A stretch of DNA of 64,000 nucleotides from Rhizobium sp. CF080 (GCF_000282095.2 NZ_AKKC02000009.1:1-64000); one strand, 5' to 3'. Positions 50,543-59,697 are shown, counted from the stretch's first letter. Program-made: numbers and translations. The notes: generated by a model from the sequence alone, not told the origin.

Positions 50543-51316
50543 ATGGAACAAATACCGATGCCCCTAGGCCAGACCTTTCCCGACGGAAACTTTTCGAGCA
50601 AACTACTCTCCACTCTCGACCATGTTGAGTACCGACGGATCGAGAGCAACGAAGATTTCGAGGATATCGCTCGGCTGCGATACAAGGCGTACAAGACGCA
50701 TAACGTGCTGCCGGTGGCGGCAACCAAGCTCATCGACGAGATCGATTTCGACAAGAATGCGCATGTCTTCGGCGTCTATTACGACGAGGAACTGGTCAGC
50801 ACGATCCGCCTCCATTACGTCACGCCGGAACACCGGGTCTGCCAGTCGATCAGCATCTTTCCGGAGGCCGTGAACGGCCTTCTCGATGCCGGGATGACGC
50901 TGATCGATTCGGCGCGTTTCGCCATCGCCCCGGAATATGCCAGCGAACTTTCGGCCATGCCCTACCTGACGGTGCGCCTGACCCCGGTCGCGGCGATCTA
51001 TTTCGATGCGGACCGGGTGTTGCAGCCGATCCGCCCGGCGCATGCGGCATTTTACCGCCGCTTCTTCTACGCCCAGCCGCTCGTGCCGCCGCGGCGGATC
51101 CCGCTATACGATTTCGATCTGATGCTGCTCGCCTCGCAGACGCGCGAATTGCGTTCCAAGATGATGAAGCGCTTCCCGGCGTTCCAGTCCGAAGCCTATG
51201 AGCGCCGCCTGCTGTTTGCGCGCTCTTCGAATTTCGACACCGCGCCGCTCACCATCCTGCCGACGGCCCGCATCGCCGGCCGCCCGAATTCCCCCGAAAT
51301 GTCCTATGTCACCTGA
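50543..51316 (+). CDS. FeeM-like GNAT-fold N-acyl amino acid synthase
   Basis: A 257-residue protein of the autoinducer-synthase/FeeM type, GNAT-fold enzymes that join an acyl chain to an amino acid or related amine. Features are ARLRYKAYKTHNVL near residue 50, HVFGVYYDEELVSTIRLHYV (strand pair), and the acyl-handling stretch LIDSARFAIAPEY. It is not a classical LuxI: the LuxI pattern around R-x-x-V is different and no LuxR gene is adjacent. Product not known. Two CtrA sites precede it. Confidence 0.75.
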   Translation: MEQIPMPLGQTFPDGNFSSKLLSTLDHVEYRRIESNEDFEDIARLRYKAYKTHNVLPVAATKLIDEIDFDKNAHVFGVYYDEELVSTIRLHYVTPEHRVCQSISIFPEAVNGLLDAGMTLIDSARFAIAPEYASELSAMPYLTVRLTPVAAIYFDADRVLQPIRPAHAAFYRRFFYAQPLVPPRRIPLYDFDLMLLASQTRELRSKMMKRFPAFQSEAYERRLLFARSSNFDTAPLTILPTARIAGRPNSPEMSYVT

Positions 51317-51507
51317 AGCCAGACGCTTTGGCGTACCGGAAGCCATTGTGGCGGCATTGCGCTTTCCCATTGCTTTGGTGTAAGGCCTGAACAGACGTCC
51401 ATCCTGCCGGTCGAGGCATGATTCCGGATGTCGACAAGGGTTTTCCCGCACGCGCCGACGCTTCGATCAAGCGGGCCCGCGTGCGGTTGATGAAGGAGAC
51501 GGGACTG

Positions 51508-51732
51508 ATGGACAATCACCATAGCGGGCCGGCGGAAACGGGCGCTCCCATGGATTATGCGGAACACGACAGGACCTACAATGCCTTCATCGCCGGTGCG
51601 AAATGGGGCACGATGGTCATCGTCATCCTGATGATCGCCATGGCTGCCGGTTTCTTCGGCGGCGCAGGCTTCATCGGCAGCCTTCTCGTTTTCATCATTC
51701 TCAATATCGCCGGCGTTTTCCTGCTGCGTTGA
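51508..51732 (+). CDS. aa3-type cytochrome c oxidase subunit IV
   Basis: A 74-residue single-helix membrane protein whose N-terminal part DNHHSGPAETGAPMDYAEHDRTYNAFIAGAKWGTM and following hydrophobic segment match the bacterial aa3-type oxidase subunit IV family. AAGGAGAC precedes ATG 51508. It stands alone upstream of the transhydrogenase genes, a neighbourhood common in rhizobia. Confidence 0.9.
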   Translation: MDNHHSGPAETGAPMDYAEHDRTYNAFIAGAKWGTMVIVILMIAMAAGFFGGAGFIGSLLVFIILNIAGVFLLR

Positions 51733-51818
51733 TCCGGTTCGGCCAGCCCGGCCACCGGCTTTGAGGCAGGGCGAAATATTTCGCCCGCCTTGCGATATCG
51801 ACTGGGAGGAGACAGTCT

Positions 51819-53099
51819 TTGCCGAAGATCGTATTTGTATGCCGCGAAGGTTCCGACGAACCGCGCGTGTCCGCTTCGCCCGAGAGCGTCAAGCGGCTTT
51901 CCGGACTTGGCCTTTCCGTTCTGGTTGAGAGCGGAGCAGGCCTTTCCTCCGGTGTTCCCGATGCGGATTTCGAAGCCACGGGCGCCCGCATTGCCGGTCC
52001 CGGCGAGGTCGGTTCGGCGGATATCATCCTGAAGGTCAATCGGCCGACTGCGGCGGAGATGGCATCCTACAAGCCCGGCGCCGTGGTGTTTGCGGTTATG
52101 GACCCGTATGGCAACGAGGCGGCGCTTGCGGACATGGCGAAAGCTGGGCTCACCACCTTTGCGATGGAGCTGATGCCGCGCATCACCCGCGCCCAGTCGA
52201 TGGACGTGCTGTCGTCCCAGGCAAACCTTGCCGGATATCGCGCCGTCATCGACGCATCCCATGAATATGGCCGCGCCATGCCGATGATGATGACCGCCGC
52301 CGGCACCGTGCCCGCCGCAAAAGTATTCGTCATGGGTGCCGGCGTTGCCGGTCTGCAGGCGATCGCCACGGCCCGGCGTCTCGGCGCCGTCGTGTCGGCC
52401 ACCGACGTTCGCCCCGCCGCCAAGGAACAGGTCGCCTCGCTCGGCGCCAAGTTCATCGCGGTCGAGGACGAGGAATTCAAGGCGGCCGAAACCGCTGCTG
52501 GTTACGCCAAGCCGATGTCCGAAGCCTATCAGGCGAAACAGGCGGCACTGGTCGCCGAGCACATCGCCAAGCAGGACATCGTCATCACCACGGCCCTCAT
52601 CCCCGGCCGTCCGGCCCCGAAGCTGGTATCGCGCGCCATGCTGGCCTCGATGAAGCCGGGTTCGGTGGCGGTCGACCTCGCCGTCGAACGCGGCGGCAAT
52701 ATCGAAGGCTCGGAAAAGGGCAAGGTCGCCGATGTCGAGGGTGTCACCGTGATCGGTTACGCCAATGTCGCAGGCCGCATCGCCGCGTCCGCCTCGGCGC
52801 TTTATGCCCGCAATCTGTTCGCCTTCATCGAGACCATGGTCGACAAGGGCACCAAGGAATTTGCCATCAATGTCGAGGACGAGCTGGTCAAGGCGACCAT
52901 GCTGACCAACGGCGGCCAGGTCGTGCATCCGAATTTTGCCGCTGCTGCGGCTGCGCATGCCGGCGAGGCACCGGTTGTCGTGACGGCTGGCCCGACGGCG
53001 ACCCCGGCGGGGGAGCCGACCGCCGCAAAACCGACCCGCGCCCGCAAAAAACCTGACGCCGAGACGACCGGGGATGCCGCAGCCGAGGAGACGCTTTGA
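51819..53099 (+). CDS. pntAA: NAD(P) transhydrogenase subunit alpha 1
   Basis: NAD(H)-binding component (domain I) of the proton-pumping transhydrogenase, 426 residues. It starts at TTG 51819 with GGAGGAGA upstream. It has the signature regions GLTTFAMELMPRITRAQSMDVLSSQANLAGY, the Rossmann motif VMGAGVAGLQAIATARRLGAVVSATDVRPA, and a variable Ala/Pro/Thr-rich C-terminal linker. In rhizobia, PntA is split into alpha-1 and alpha-2, as here. The stop codon shares one base with the next start. Confidence 0.95.
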   Translation: MPKIVFVCREGSDEPRVSASPESVKRLSGLGLSVLVESGAGLSSGVPDADFEATGARIAGPGEVGSADIILKVNRPTAAEMASYKPGAVVFAVMDPYGNEAALADMAKAGLTTFAMELMPRITRAQSMDVLSSQANLAGYRAVIDASHEYGRAMPMMMTAAGTVPAAKVFVMGAGVAGLQAIATARRLGAVVSATDVRPAAKEQVASLGAKFIAVEDEEFKAAETAAGYAKPMSEAYQAKQAALVAEHIAKQDIVITTALIPGRPAPKLVSRAMLASMKPGSVAVDLAVERGGNIEGSEKGKVADVEGVTVIGYANVAGRIAASASALYARNLFAFIETMVDKGTKEFAINVEDELVKATMLTNGGQVVHPNFAAAAAAHAGEAPVVVTAGPTATPAGEPTAAKPTRARKKPDAETTGDAAAEETL

Positions 53100-53497
53100 T
53101 GGCCAGTGAAGCAATGGAAAAGGCGCTGGAGCAGCTCGACCAGGCCGTGAATGCCGTGGTGAGCGCAGCCGCCCAAGCGCCGGAAGCCGCGAGCGCCGCA
53201 ACCGGCGGAGCGATCGATCCTTTCGTGTTCCGGCTGGCGATCTTCGTGCTGTCGATCTTCGTCGGCTATTACGTCGTCTGGTCGGTGACGCCGGCGCTGC
53301 ATACGCCGCTGATGGCGGTCACCAACGCGATCTCTTCGGTCATCGTCGTCGGCGCGCTTCTTGCGGTCGGCGTATCGGCTAGCGGGTTTGCGACCGGCTT
53401 CGGTTTCGTCGCTCTGGTGCTCGTCTCTGTGAACATTTTTGGCGGCTTCCTGGTAACCAGCCGGATGCTCGCCATGTACAAGAAAAAAGATCGCTGA
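53099..53497 (+). CDS. pntAB: NAD(P) transhydrogenase subunit alpha 2
   Basis: A 132-residue membrane component with three to four helices, from FVFRLAIFVLSIFVGYYVVWSVTPALHTPLMAVTNAISSVIVVGALL onwards. The N-terminal ALEQLDQAVNAVVSAAAQAP is a soluble helix. TGATG overlap with pntAA couples translation. Together with PntAA and PntB it forms the complex that drives NADPH formation from NADH with proton entry. Confidence 0.94.
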   Translation: MASEAMEKALEQLDQAVNAVVSAAAQAPEAASAATGGAIDPFVFRLAIFVLSIFVGYYVVWSVTPALHTPLMAVTNAISSVIVVGALLAVGVSASGFATGFGFVALVLVSVNIFGGFLVTSRMLAMYKKKDR

Positions 53498-53510
53498 GGG
53501 TTCGGATACC

Positions 53511-54911
53511 ATGTCGCAGAGCCTCGCAGCTTTCCTCTATCTCGTGTCCGGCGTGCTGTTCATCACGGCGCTCCGGGGTCTTTCCCACCCGACGACCAGC
53601 CGCAAGGGCAATTTCTACGGCATGGTCGGCATGGCAATCGCCATCGTCACCACCCTGCTGCTTGCCACGCCCACCTTCGGCGGCTTCATCCTGATCGTTC
53701 TGGCGCTCAGCATCGGCGGCGGGGCAGGGGCCTATATCGCCCGGACCATCCCCATGACGGCGATGCCGCAGCTCGTCGCCGGCTTCCACTCGCTGGTCGG
53801 CTTTGCCGCCGTGATGGTGGCGGCGGCGGCGCTTTATGCGCCGGATTCCTTCGGCATCGGCGCGATCGGCCATATCCACGGCCAGGCGCTGATCGAACTG
53901 GCGCTTGGTGCTGCGATCGGCGCGATCACCTTTACCGGCTCGGTCATCGCCTTCCTGAAGCTCGACGGGCGGATGTCCGGCAAGCCGATCATGCTGCCCT
54001 ACCGGCACTTCATCAATATCGGCCTGCTGGTCCTCGTCGTCGTCTTCATCTTCGGCCTGGTGCAGACCGAAAGCCATTTCGACTTCTGGCTGGTCGTGGT
54101 GCTGGCGCTGGCGCTCGGCGTGCTCTTGATCGTGCCGATCGGCGGCGCCGACATGCCGGTCGTCGTGTCGATGCTGAACTCCTATTCGGGCTGGGCCGCC
54201 GCCGGCATCGGGTTTACGCTCGGCAATCTCGCACTGATCATCACCGGCGCGCTGGTCGGCTCCTCCGGTGCGATTCTCTCCTACATCATGTGCAAGGGCA
54301 TGAACCGCTCCTTCATCTCGGTCATCCTGGGCGGCTTCGGCGGCGAGACGGCGTCTGCCGCCGGCGATGACGGCGTACAGCGGACGGTGAAGCAGGGTTC
54401 GGCCGACGACGCGGCCTTCCTGATGCAGAACGCCGAGAAGGTGATCATCGTGCCGGGTTACGGCATGGCGGTTGCCCAGGCGCAGCATGCTCTGAGAGAG
54501 CTCGCCGATACGCTGAAGAGCCACGGCGTCGAGGTGAAATACGCGATTCATCCGGTCGCCGGCCGCATGCCGGGCCACATGAACGTGCTGCTCGCCGAAG
54601 CCAACGTCCCCTATGACGAAGTCTTCGAGTTGGAAGACATCAACGCGGAATTCGCCCAGGCCGACGTCGCCTATGTGATCGGCGCCAATGACGTGACCAA
54701 CCCGGCGGCGCGCGACGACAAGACCTCGCCGATCTACGGCATGCCGATCCTCGACGTCGACAAGGCCAAGACCTGCCTGTTCGTCAAGCGCTCGCTGGGC
54801 TCGGGTTACGCCGGCATCGACAACACGCTGTTCTACAAGGACGGCACGATGATGCTGCTCGGCGACGCCAAGAAGATGACCGAGGACATCGTCAAGGCGA
54901 TGAAGCACTGA
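53511..54911 (+). CDS. pntB: NAD(P) transhydrogenase subunit beta
   Basis: Proton-channel and NADP(H)-binding subunit, 466 residues. About nine helices (residues 1-265) carry the GFHSLVGFAAVMVAAAALY channel segment, then the NADP-binding domain with VIIVPGYGMAVAQAQHALRELAD and a C-terminal VKRSLGSGYAGIDNTLFYKDGTMMLLGDAKKM. Third gene of the pntAA-pntAB-pntB operon, ending with a strong terminator. Confidence 0.96.
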   Translation: MSQSLAAFLYLVSGVLFITALRGLSHPTTSRKGNFYGMVGMAIAIVTTLLLATPTFGGFILIVLALSIGGGAGAYIARTIPMTAMPQLVAGFHSLVGFAAVMVAAAALYAPDSFGIGAIGHIHGQALIELALGAAIGAITFTGSVIAFLKLDGRMSGKPIMLPYRHFINIGLLVLVVVFIFGLVQTESHFDFWLVVVLALALGVLLIVPIGGADMPVVVSMLNSYSGWAAAGIGFTLGNLALIITGALVGSSGAILSYIMCKGMNRSFISVILGGFGGETASAAGDDGVQRTVKQGSADDAAFLMQNAEKVIIVPGYGMAVAQAQHALRELADTLKSHGVEVKYAIHPVAGRMPGHMNVLLAEANVPYDEVFELEDINAEFAQADVAYVIGANDVTNPAARDDKTSPIYGMPILDVDKAKTCLFVKRSLGSGYAGIDNTLFYKDGTMMLLGDAKKMTEDIVKAMKH

Positions 54912-54941
54912 GTGATTAGCGGATAGTGAGCAGTGAATTGA

Positions 54942-54966
54942 AGCCCGGCAGTGCCGGGCTTTTTTG
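54942..54966 (+). terminator. Terminator after pntB
   Basis: AAGCCCGGCA and TGCCGGGCTT form a near-perfect hairpin followed by six T, 30 bases after the pntB stop. Confidence 0.95.
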
Positions 54967-55009
54967 TGAAGACGCTTCGTGCGAGATTGGAAGGGAGCAG
55001 GAGGCCAGA

Positions 55010-55180
55010 ATGGCGAAGATTGCCGATCAGACACACGCTGCCGAAGAGCTTTCGCTGCGGGAATCGCAGCAGCCTCTCTCCCAGGTTTCCCGTGAAGAGG
55101 TTTTGAGGCGATTGGAAAAATTCCGTGGCCGGCTTCCTGACGATTTTATCTTCGACCGGGATGATGCGAATTGCCGGTAA
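55010..55180 (+). CDS. Small soluble protein of unknown function
   Basis: A 56-residue ORF starting MAKIADQTHAAEELSLRES and ending in the charged segment EEVLRRLEKFRGRLPDDFIFDRDDANCR. A good ribosome-binding region (GGAGCAGGAGG) precedes ATG 55010. The helical, charge-rich character and the LPDDFIFDRDDAN end resemble small antitoxin-like proteins, but no toxin gene follows directly. Function unknown. Confidence 0.55.
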   Translation: MAKIADQTHAAEELSLRESQQPLSQVSREEVLRRLEKFRGRLPDDFIFDRDDANCR

Positions 55181-55190
55181 TTTTTCGAGC

Positions 55191-56156
55191 ATGACTATCC
55201 CCACCAGTCACCCTTTCGATTTCGATCCCACCTATGGCATGGGGCTGAAGCAGCTTCAGGCCGTGGCGCCGCCGCAGGCGCCGGACGGATTCGATGGGTT
55301 CTGGAAGGACCGCTACCGGCGGGCGATGACCGTCGATCCTGAGCCGGGCCTGCGCAAGAACGGGATCGACCATCCGAAATGGCATGTCTTCGACATCGCC
55401 TACATGTCGAGCGGCCGGTTTCCGATCGGCGGGTGGCTTCTCTTACCAAAAAAAGGTGAAATCCGGCGGGGCCTCGTCGTCGGCCATGGTTATGGCGGGC
55501 GCGATGCGCCGAATCTCGATATTCCGGTCGAGGAGACCGCTATCCTCTTTCCCTGCTTTCGCGGCATGTCGCGCAGCACCCGCCCGCCCATCTCGCCGGA
55601 CTCCTATTGGCACGTGCTGCACGACATCGACAAGCCGGACCGCTATATCATTGGCGGTTGCGTCGAGGACCTGTGGGTCGGGGTGAGCATGCTGATCGCC
55701 CTCTATCCCTGGCTGTCCGGTCATATCGGCTATAGCGGCATCAGCTTCGGCGGCGGCATCGGCGGGCTTGCCATTCCCCATGACAACCGCATCGACCGGG
55801 GCCACCTGTCGCTGCCGACCTTCGGGCATCAGGAACTGCGGCTGAAGCTGAAAAGCATCGGCAGCGCGGCTTCCGTGCAGGCCTATCAGGCGAAATACGG
55901 CAATGCGCTGAAGACGCTGCGCCTGCATGATTCGGCGGTGGCGGCGAGCCGTATCACCGTGCCGATGCTGATGAGCGTGGCGCTGTTCGATCCGGCGGTG
56001 GCGCCGCCCTGCCAGTTCGCGGTCGCCAACGCCATTCCGAAATCAAAATTTAACGAAAATTTCATCCTGGATGCCGGGCATTTCGATTATCCTGACAGTG
56101 CGTCGCAAGAGGCGGCCCTTCGCGAGAGGGTCGGACAGTTCTTCAAGGTGTCATGA
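55191..56156 (+). CDS. Acetyl xylan esterase/cephalosporin-C deacetylase family hydrolase
   Basis: A 321-residue alpha/beta-hydrolase of the AXE1 family. The nucleophile elbow is GYSGISFGGGIG (Ser in G-I-S-F-G). An acid residue lies in VALFDPAVAPP and the histidine is in DAGHFDYPD. The N-terminal PFDFDPTYGMGL and WKDRYRRA part are family-typical. No signal peptide, so the enzyme is probably cytoplasmic and may deacetylate imported sugars or other acetyl esters. ATG 55191 starts 10 bases after the small ORF. Its stop overlaps the next start by four bases. Confidence 0.87.
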   Translation: MTIPTSHPFDFDPTYGMGLKQLQAVAPPQAPDGFDGFWKDRYRRAMTVDPEPGLRKNGIDHPKWHVFDIAYMSSGRFPIGGWLLLPKKGEIRRGLVVGHGYGGRDAPNLDIPVEETAILFPCFRGMSRSTRPPISPDSYWHVLHDIDKPDRYIIGGCVEDLWVGVSMLIALYPWLSGHIGYSGISFGGGIGGLAIPHDNRIDRGHLSLPTFGHQELRLKLKSIGSAASVQAYQAKYGNALKTLRLHDSAVAASRITVPMLMSVALFDPAVAPPCQFAVANAIPKSKFNENFILDAGHFDYPDSASQEAALRERVGQFFKVS

Positions 56157-56881
56157 ACCGCGAATATCTGCGCTGGTACAGCCAGCGGCTCCATCGAGAC
56201 ATGGAACTCCTGGTGTTCGGCCATGCCGGCGCCAAGGTGTTGATGTTCCCGACCCGCGAGGGGCGTTTCTGGGAATATGAAGAGCTCGGCATCGTTGGAA
56301 GCCTGGCCGACAAGATCCGGGCCGGCCAGTTGCAGCTCTACTGCGTCGACGGCCTGGCGACCGAGACCTTCTACGACAGCCGGCAGCATCCCTCGGTGCG
56401 CATCCGCAGGCACGCGGCCTTCGAGGATTATATCCTCAACGAGGTTCTGCCGCTGATGGCCACCCGGAACGGACATGACTGCACGATCGTGCAGGGCTGC
56501 AGCCTCGGCGCCTTCCAGGCCGCCAGCATCGCATTCCGCCATCCGCACCTTTTCCGCAAGCTCGTCGCGTTTTCGGGGCGTTACGACCTGACCCTGAAGG
56601 TCGAGGCGTTCGGCGACCTGCTGGATGGTTATTACGACGAGACCGTCTACTTCCACACCCCGTCGCATTTCCTGCCCGGCATCAGCAGCGGGTGGCAGCT
56701 CGACAGGCTGCGGCAGGTGGAGATCGTGCTGACGATCGGCGATGCCGACCCGTTCTTCGACAACAACCAGCATCTCAGCCGAGTTCTGTCGGAGAAAGGG
56801 GTGGGGCATCTGATGCATGTCTGGGACGGGCGCGCCCATCGGGCCGCCGTCTGGCGCAAGATGGCGGCGCTTTATATCTGA
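56153..56881 (+). CDS. Alpha/beta-hydrolase esterase (COG4947 type)
   Basis: A 242-residue putative esterase. The nucleophile elbow is VQGCSLGAFQA, with G-C-S-L-G replacing the common G-x-S-x-G middle residues. DADPFFDNN is the acidic region, and HVWDGRAHRAAVWRKM the catalytic histidine region. The N-terminus MNREYLRWYSQRLHRDMELLVFGHAG matches small cytoplasmic esterases. ATGA overlap couples it to the AXE1-type gene; both enzymes may act on one substrate. Confidence 0.85.
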   Translation: MNREYLRWYSQRLHRDMELLVFGHAGAKVLMFPTREGRFWEYEELGIVGSLADKIRAGQLQLYCVDGLATETFYDSRQHPSVRIRRHAAFEDYILNEVLPLMATRNGHDCTIVQGCSLGAFQAASIAFRHPHLFRKLVAFSGRYDLTLKVEAFGDLLDGYYDETVYFHTPSHFLPGISSGWQLDRLRQVEIVLTIGDADPFFDNNQHLSRVLSEKGVGHLMHVWDGRAHRAAVWRKMAALYI

Positions 56882-56913
56882 GCGCACGGCAGCCCCGCTT
56901 GCGAGGGCAAGCA

Positions 56914-58206
56914 TTAGCTTGCGAGGCGCGGCGTCGAGACGATCTTCAGGAAGAGGGTATTCATTGCATCGCTGATGCCCTGCGACGGGCTGACCTCGAA
57001 GAAATAGCCGGGAGACGAACACTCCTGCATCCGGGTGCTGATTTCGCTCTGGAACGGCTTGATCCAGGAATTGTACCAGCTGTTGGTCGGCAGCGGCAGA
57101 TAGGTCGTGTAGAGGACGGCGATCCTGTATCCCTTGTTCTTGAGTTTTTGGCATGCCTTTGTGTCGATCGGCTCCTGGCATCGGCTGCTAGTGAGCTTCT
57201 TGGTACAACCCGCCGGCTTCTTGCTGTCGCCCAGGCCGTCCGACACGAAGAACAGGATTTTTTCCGGGCTGGAGGACGTCAGTCCGGTCCCAGGCGTACC
57301 CATCTTGTCGCCGATATTCTTCATGGCGAGATCGAAATCCGTCTGCTGGTCGTTGTTATAGCCCTGGTAGGGGATCGACATCAGGTCGATCAGCGAAGAC
57401 TTGCTCTTGGCGTCGGCAAGATTGTCGGTCAGCGGGCTGATCTCGAGCAGCTTGGTATCCTCGGCCTTCTGACCGAAGGTATAGACCGCCATCCGATACT
57501 GGTTGCTGCTCTTGCGTACCGATACGGCGGTGTCCATCAGCGCCGCCGTTGCTCGGGCGACGACATCGATGCGGATCGTCACGCCGAGGCGCTTGGCGAG
57601 ATTGTAGTAGCTGTTCGGATCCTCGACGCCGTTGTTGACGATATGGCAGGCGAAGGCACATTTGTCGGAGGTATTGGCAACCATGGTGTTGATGTCGGCC
57701 GTCGTGGCGCCGACCCCCATGGAGGGCGTGTTGTCGAGCAGAAGGTAGAAATCCCGGTAGGTTTCCGTCTGAAAGACCGCCGTTGCCTGGCCGGTGATCG
57801 TGAACTCGTTCTTGCCGATGACCTGCAGAAGCGTGGTCGGCACGGTTGCGGTATAGGTAAAGACCGCCGTCAGCTGGTTGTTGACCTTGGTGACGGTCGC
57901 GCCATGGTCCGTGAGGACGTAGCCGGTCATTGATGCGAGCTGGGCCGCGAAGATCTTTTCGGCATCCTGGACGGCCGGAGTGATCTGGCCGTCGCTCCCC
58001 ATCTTCATGGCTTCCGCCGTGCCGATGGACGTTTCCGCGACGGCACCCAAGGCGGCGGCGTCCGCCGCACCCTGCAGCTGGTTCTTGACCATGAGGGCGT
58101 CGGCCAGATCGATGGCAAGACCCGCGGTCGCGATCAGCGGCACCAGCAGAAAGGCGCTCATCACGCCGAAGTTTCCGGACCTGTCTTTCAAGAGTTTAAT
58201 CAGCAT
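56914..58206 (-). CDS. TadG-like protein with vWA domain
   Basis: A 430-residue surface protein. The N-terminus LLKDRSGNFGVMSAFLLVPLIATAGLAIDLADALMVKNQLQGAADAAALGA is the TadE/TadG-like pilus-assembly segment with a membrane helix. A von Willebrand A-type domain follows (DFYLLLDNTPSMGVG, with the MIDAS-like DNTPSMG, T instead of the usual S at the second position; later ILFFVSDGLGD). Four pairs of cysteines in the C-terminal half may form disulfides outside the membrane. No other tad genes are in the window. Role in adhesion or pilus assembly is inferred. Confidence 0.83.
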   Translation of the reverse strand: MLIKLLKDRSGNFGVMSAFLLVPLIATAGLAIDLADALMVKNQLQGAADAAALGAVAETSIGTAEAMKMGSDGQITPAVQDAEKIFAAQLASMTGYVLTDHGATVTKVNNQLTAVFTYTATVPTTLLQVIGKNEFTITGQATAVFQTETYRDFYLLLDNTPSMGVGATTADINTMVANTSDKCAFACHIVNNGVEDPNSYYNLAKRLGVTIRIDVVARATAALMDTAVSVRKSSNQYRMAVYTFGQKAEDTKLLEISPLTDNLADAKSKSSLIDLMSIPYQGYNNDQQTDFDLAMKNIGDKMGTPGTGLTSSSPEKILFFVSDGLGDSKKPAGCTKKLTSSRCQEPIDTKACQKLKNKGYRIAVLYTTYLPLPTNSWYNSWIKPFQSEISTRMQECSSPGYFFEVSPSQGISDAMNTLFLKIVSTPRLAS

Positions 58207-58375
58207 TCCTGCGTCCCGTTTTTATCGGGTGACAGTAATGCTAAATAGTAACGCCTTTATTAGTTGCATCTGTTATTAACTTTTGGCGGCATGGCCGCAC
58301 CGTCGCAAGCATCGCGCTTGCGTCGGATGAAATTCCGTCGGTCTCGGGTCTTGCCGCAGCAGCGCTGCGCGGGTC

Positions 58376-59275
58376 TCAGGTATTGGCGCGGGTGCGGGCA
58401 GCGCCGTCCTGGGCGGGCTTGTAGTTCGGGTCGAGGCGCATGGCGTGCGAATAGGACTTGTAGGCACGCGCCTTGTCGCCGCGGCGCTCATAGACCAGCG
58501 CCTGGTTTGCCCAGGATTCGGCGAGCTTGTCGTTGAGCTCGATGGCCCGGTTGAAGTCGGCAAACGCGTTGTCGTCGTCGTTCAGGGCGACGTAGGAGAT
58601 GCCGCGGCCGTTATAGGGTTCCGGCGAATTCGCAGACAGCGAGATGGCTTTCGAGAAATCCTCGATCGCCTGGGCGTGCTGGCCGCGCAGCTGATAGATC
58701 AGGCCGCGATTGTGCCAGGCGCGGCCATCGGTGGTTTCGAGCTGGATCGCCTTGTTGAAGTCGTTGAAGGCTTCGTTGGTGCGGCCGGCCTGGCGATAGA
58801 TATTGCCGCGGCCGATATAGGCGACGTCGTAGTTCGGGTTTATCTGGAGCGAGCGGTTGTAGTCGTTCGCCGCTTCGACAGGCTTGCCCATGTTGCGGTA
58901 GACCAGAGCCCGGTTGGCATAGGCCTGATAGAATTGCGGATTGAGCTGGATGGCGCGGTTGAAGTCCTCAAGCGCGCGCGAAAACTCGCCGGCACGTCCA
59001 TAGGCCGTGCCACGGACATTGTAGCCTTCCGGATCCTGCGGGCTGGAGCTGATGACGGAAGAAAGCGAAGCGATGTTCTCTTGCGACCCCTGGGCGCGAT
59101 CGACGGTGATCATGTCGGTCGAGGTTGTGGTCGAGCAGCCGGCGAGCGCCAGGAGGGCAATCAGCGCGGCGGGCAGGGCAGATTTGCTGCGACTATGAGA
59201 GATACGGGGCGACATACGGGTCGAGAGGCCGGAAATTTCGGTTCCACGATTGAGAACGGCATATTTGGCGGCCAT
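58376..59275 (-). CDS. TPR-repeat lipoprotein
   Basis: Six or seven tetratricopeptide repeats (for example YNVRGTAYGRAGEFSRALEDFNRAIQLNP and AWHNRGLIYQLRGQHAQAIEDFSKAISL) follow a lipoprotein signal LALAGC, so the protein is anchored in an envelope membrane, probably the outer one. Start is uncertain: ATG 59275 (GAGGA upstream) gives a long n-region; ATG 59215 gives a normal lipoprotein signal but no ribosome-binding site; the most upstream ATG 59323 lies inside a repeat palindrome and is unlikely. Role is probably scaffolding of an envelope complex. Confidence 0.85.
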   Translation of the reverse strand: MAAKYAVLNRGTEISGLSTRMSPRISHSRSKSALPAALIALLALAGCSTTTSTDMITVDRAQGSQENIASLSSVISSSPQDPEGYNVRGTAYGRAGEFSRALEDFNRAIQLNPQFYQAYANRALVYRNMGKPVEAANDYNRSLQINPNYDVAYIGRGNIYRQAGRTNEAFNDFNKAIQLETTDGRAWHNRGLIYQLRGQHAQAIEDFSKAISLSANSPEPYNGRGISYVALNDDDNAFADFNRAIELNDKLAESWANQALVYERRGDKARAYKSYSHAMRLDPNYKPAQDGAARTRANT

Positions 59276-59317
59276 CAGGCGCTTTTCCTCATGTCGGGCA
59301 AGGAGCGGTTTATTGTC

Positions 59318-59365
59318 CTGCATGCCGCTATCCCAAAACCGGTTTCAGCTTCGGGCGATATGCAG
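59318..59365. repeat. Degenerate REP-like palindrome
   Basis: CTGCATGCCGCTATCCC...GGGCGATATGCAG, with AAAACCGGTTTCAGCTT in the middle, is a worn copy of the pattern seen at 35794-35840. It lies just upstream of the TPR gene. Confidence 0.55.
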
Positions 59366-59451
59366 GTGGTTCTCAGACCAAATCAAAAGAGCGGCGGCGC
59401 CCATGTCGCCACCGCCCTGAAAGCACATGAAAACGTCCAAAAAGCGGCCGA

Positions 59452-59697
59452 TCAACGAGCCGGGCGTGCCGGAGCCGTACGAGCCGGAGCCGCAATCAGG
59501 CCTTCGCGCTGCATGCGCTTGCGGGCCAGCTTGCGGACGCGACGAACAGCCTCTGCCTTTTCGCGGGCGCGCTTTTCAGACGGCTTCTCATAATAATCAC
59601 GCATCTTCATTTCACGGAAAATGCCTTCGCGCTGCATCTTCTTCTTGAGAGCGCGGAGCGCCTGATCAACGTTGTTGTCGCGGACTAGTACCTGCAC
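59452..59697 (-). CDS. rpsU: 30S ribosomal protein S21
   Basis: An 81-residue S21 protein, the small basic ribosomal protein that helps initiation. The start is GTG 59697 ([60 protein letters not shown] follows), with AAAGGAA upstream at proper spacing. The Ala/Pro/Arg-rich C-terminal tail is typical of alphaproteobacterial S21. The gene stands alone. Confidence 0.96.
   Translation of the reverse strand: MQVLVRDNNVDQALRALKKKMQREGIFREMKMRDYYEKPSEKRAREKAEAVRRVRKLARKRMQREGLIAAPARTAPARPAR

Noticed and set aside
50543-51316. Classical LuxI-type homoserine lactone synthase
   Set aside because: General fold similarity exists, but LuxI-specific motifs and a neighbouring luxR gene are absent. FeeM-like synthase fits better.
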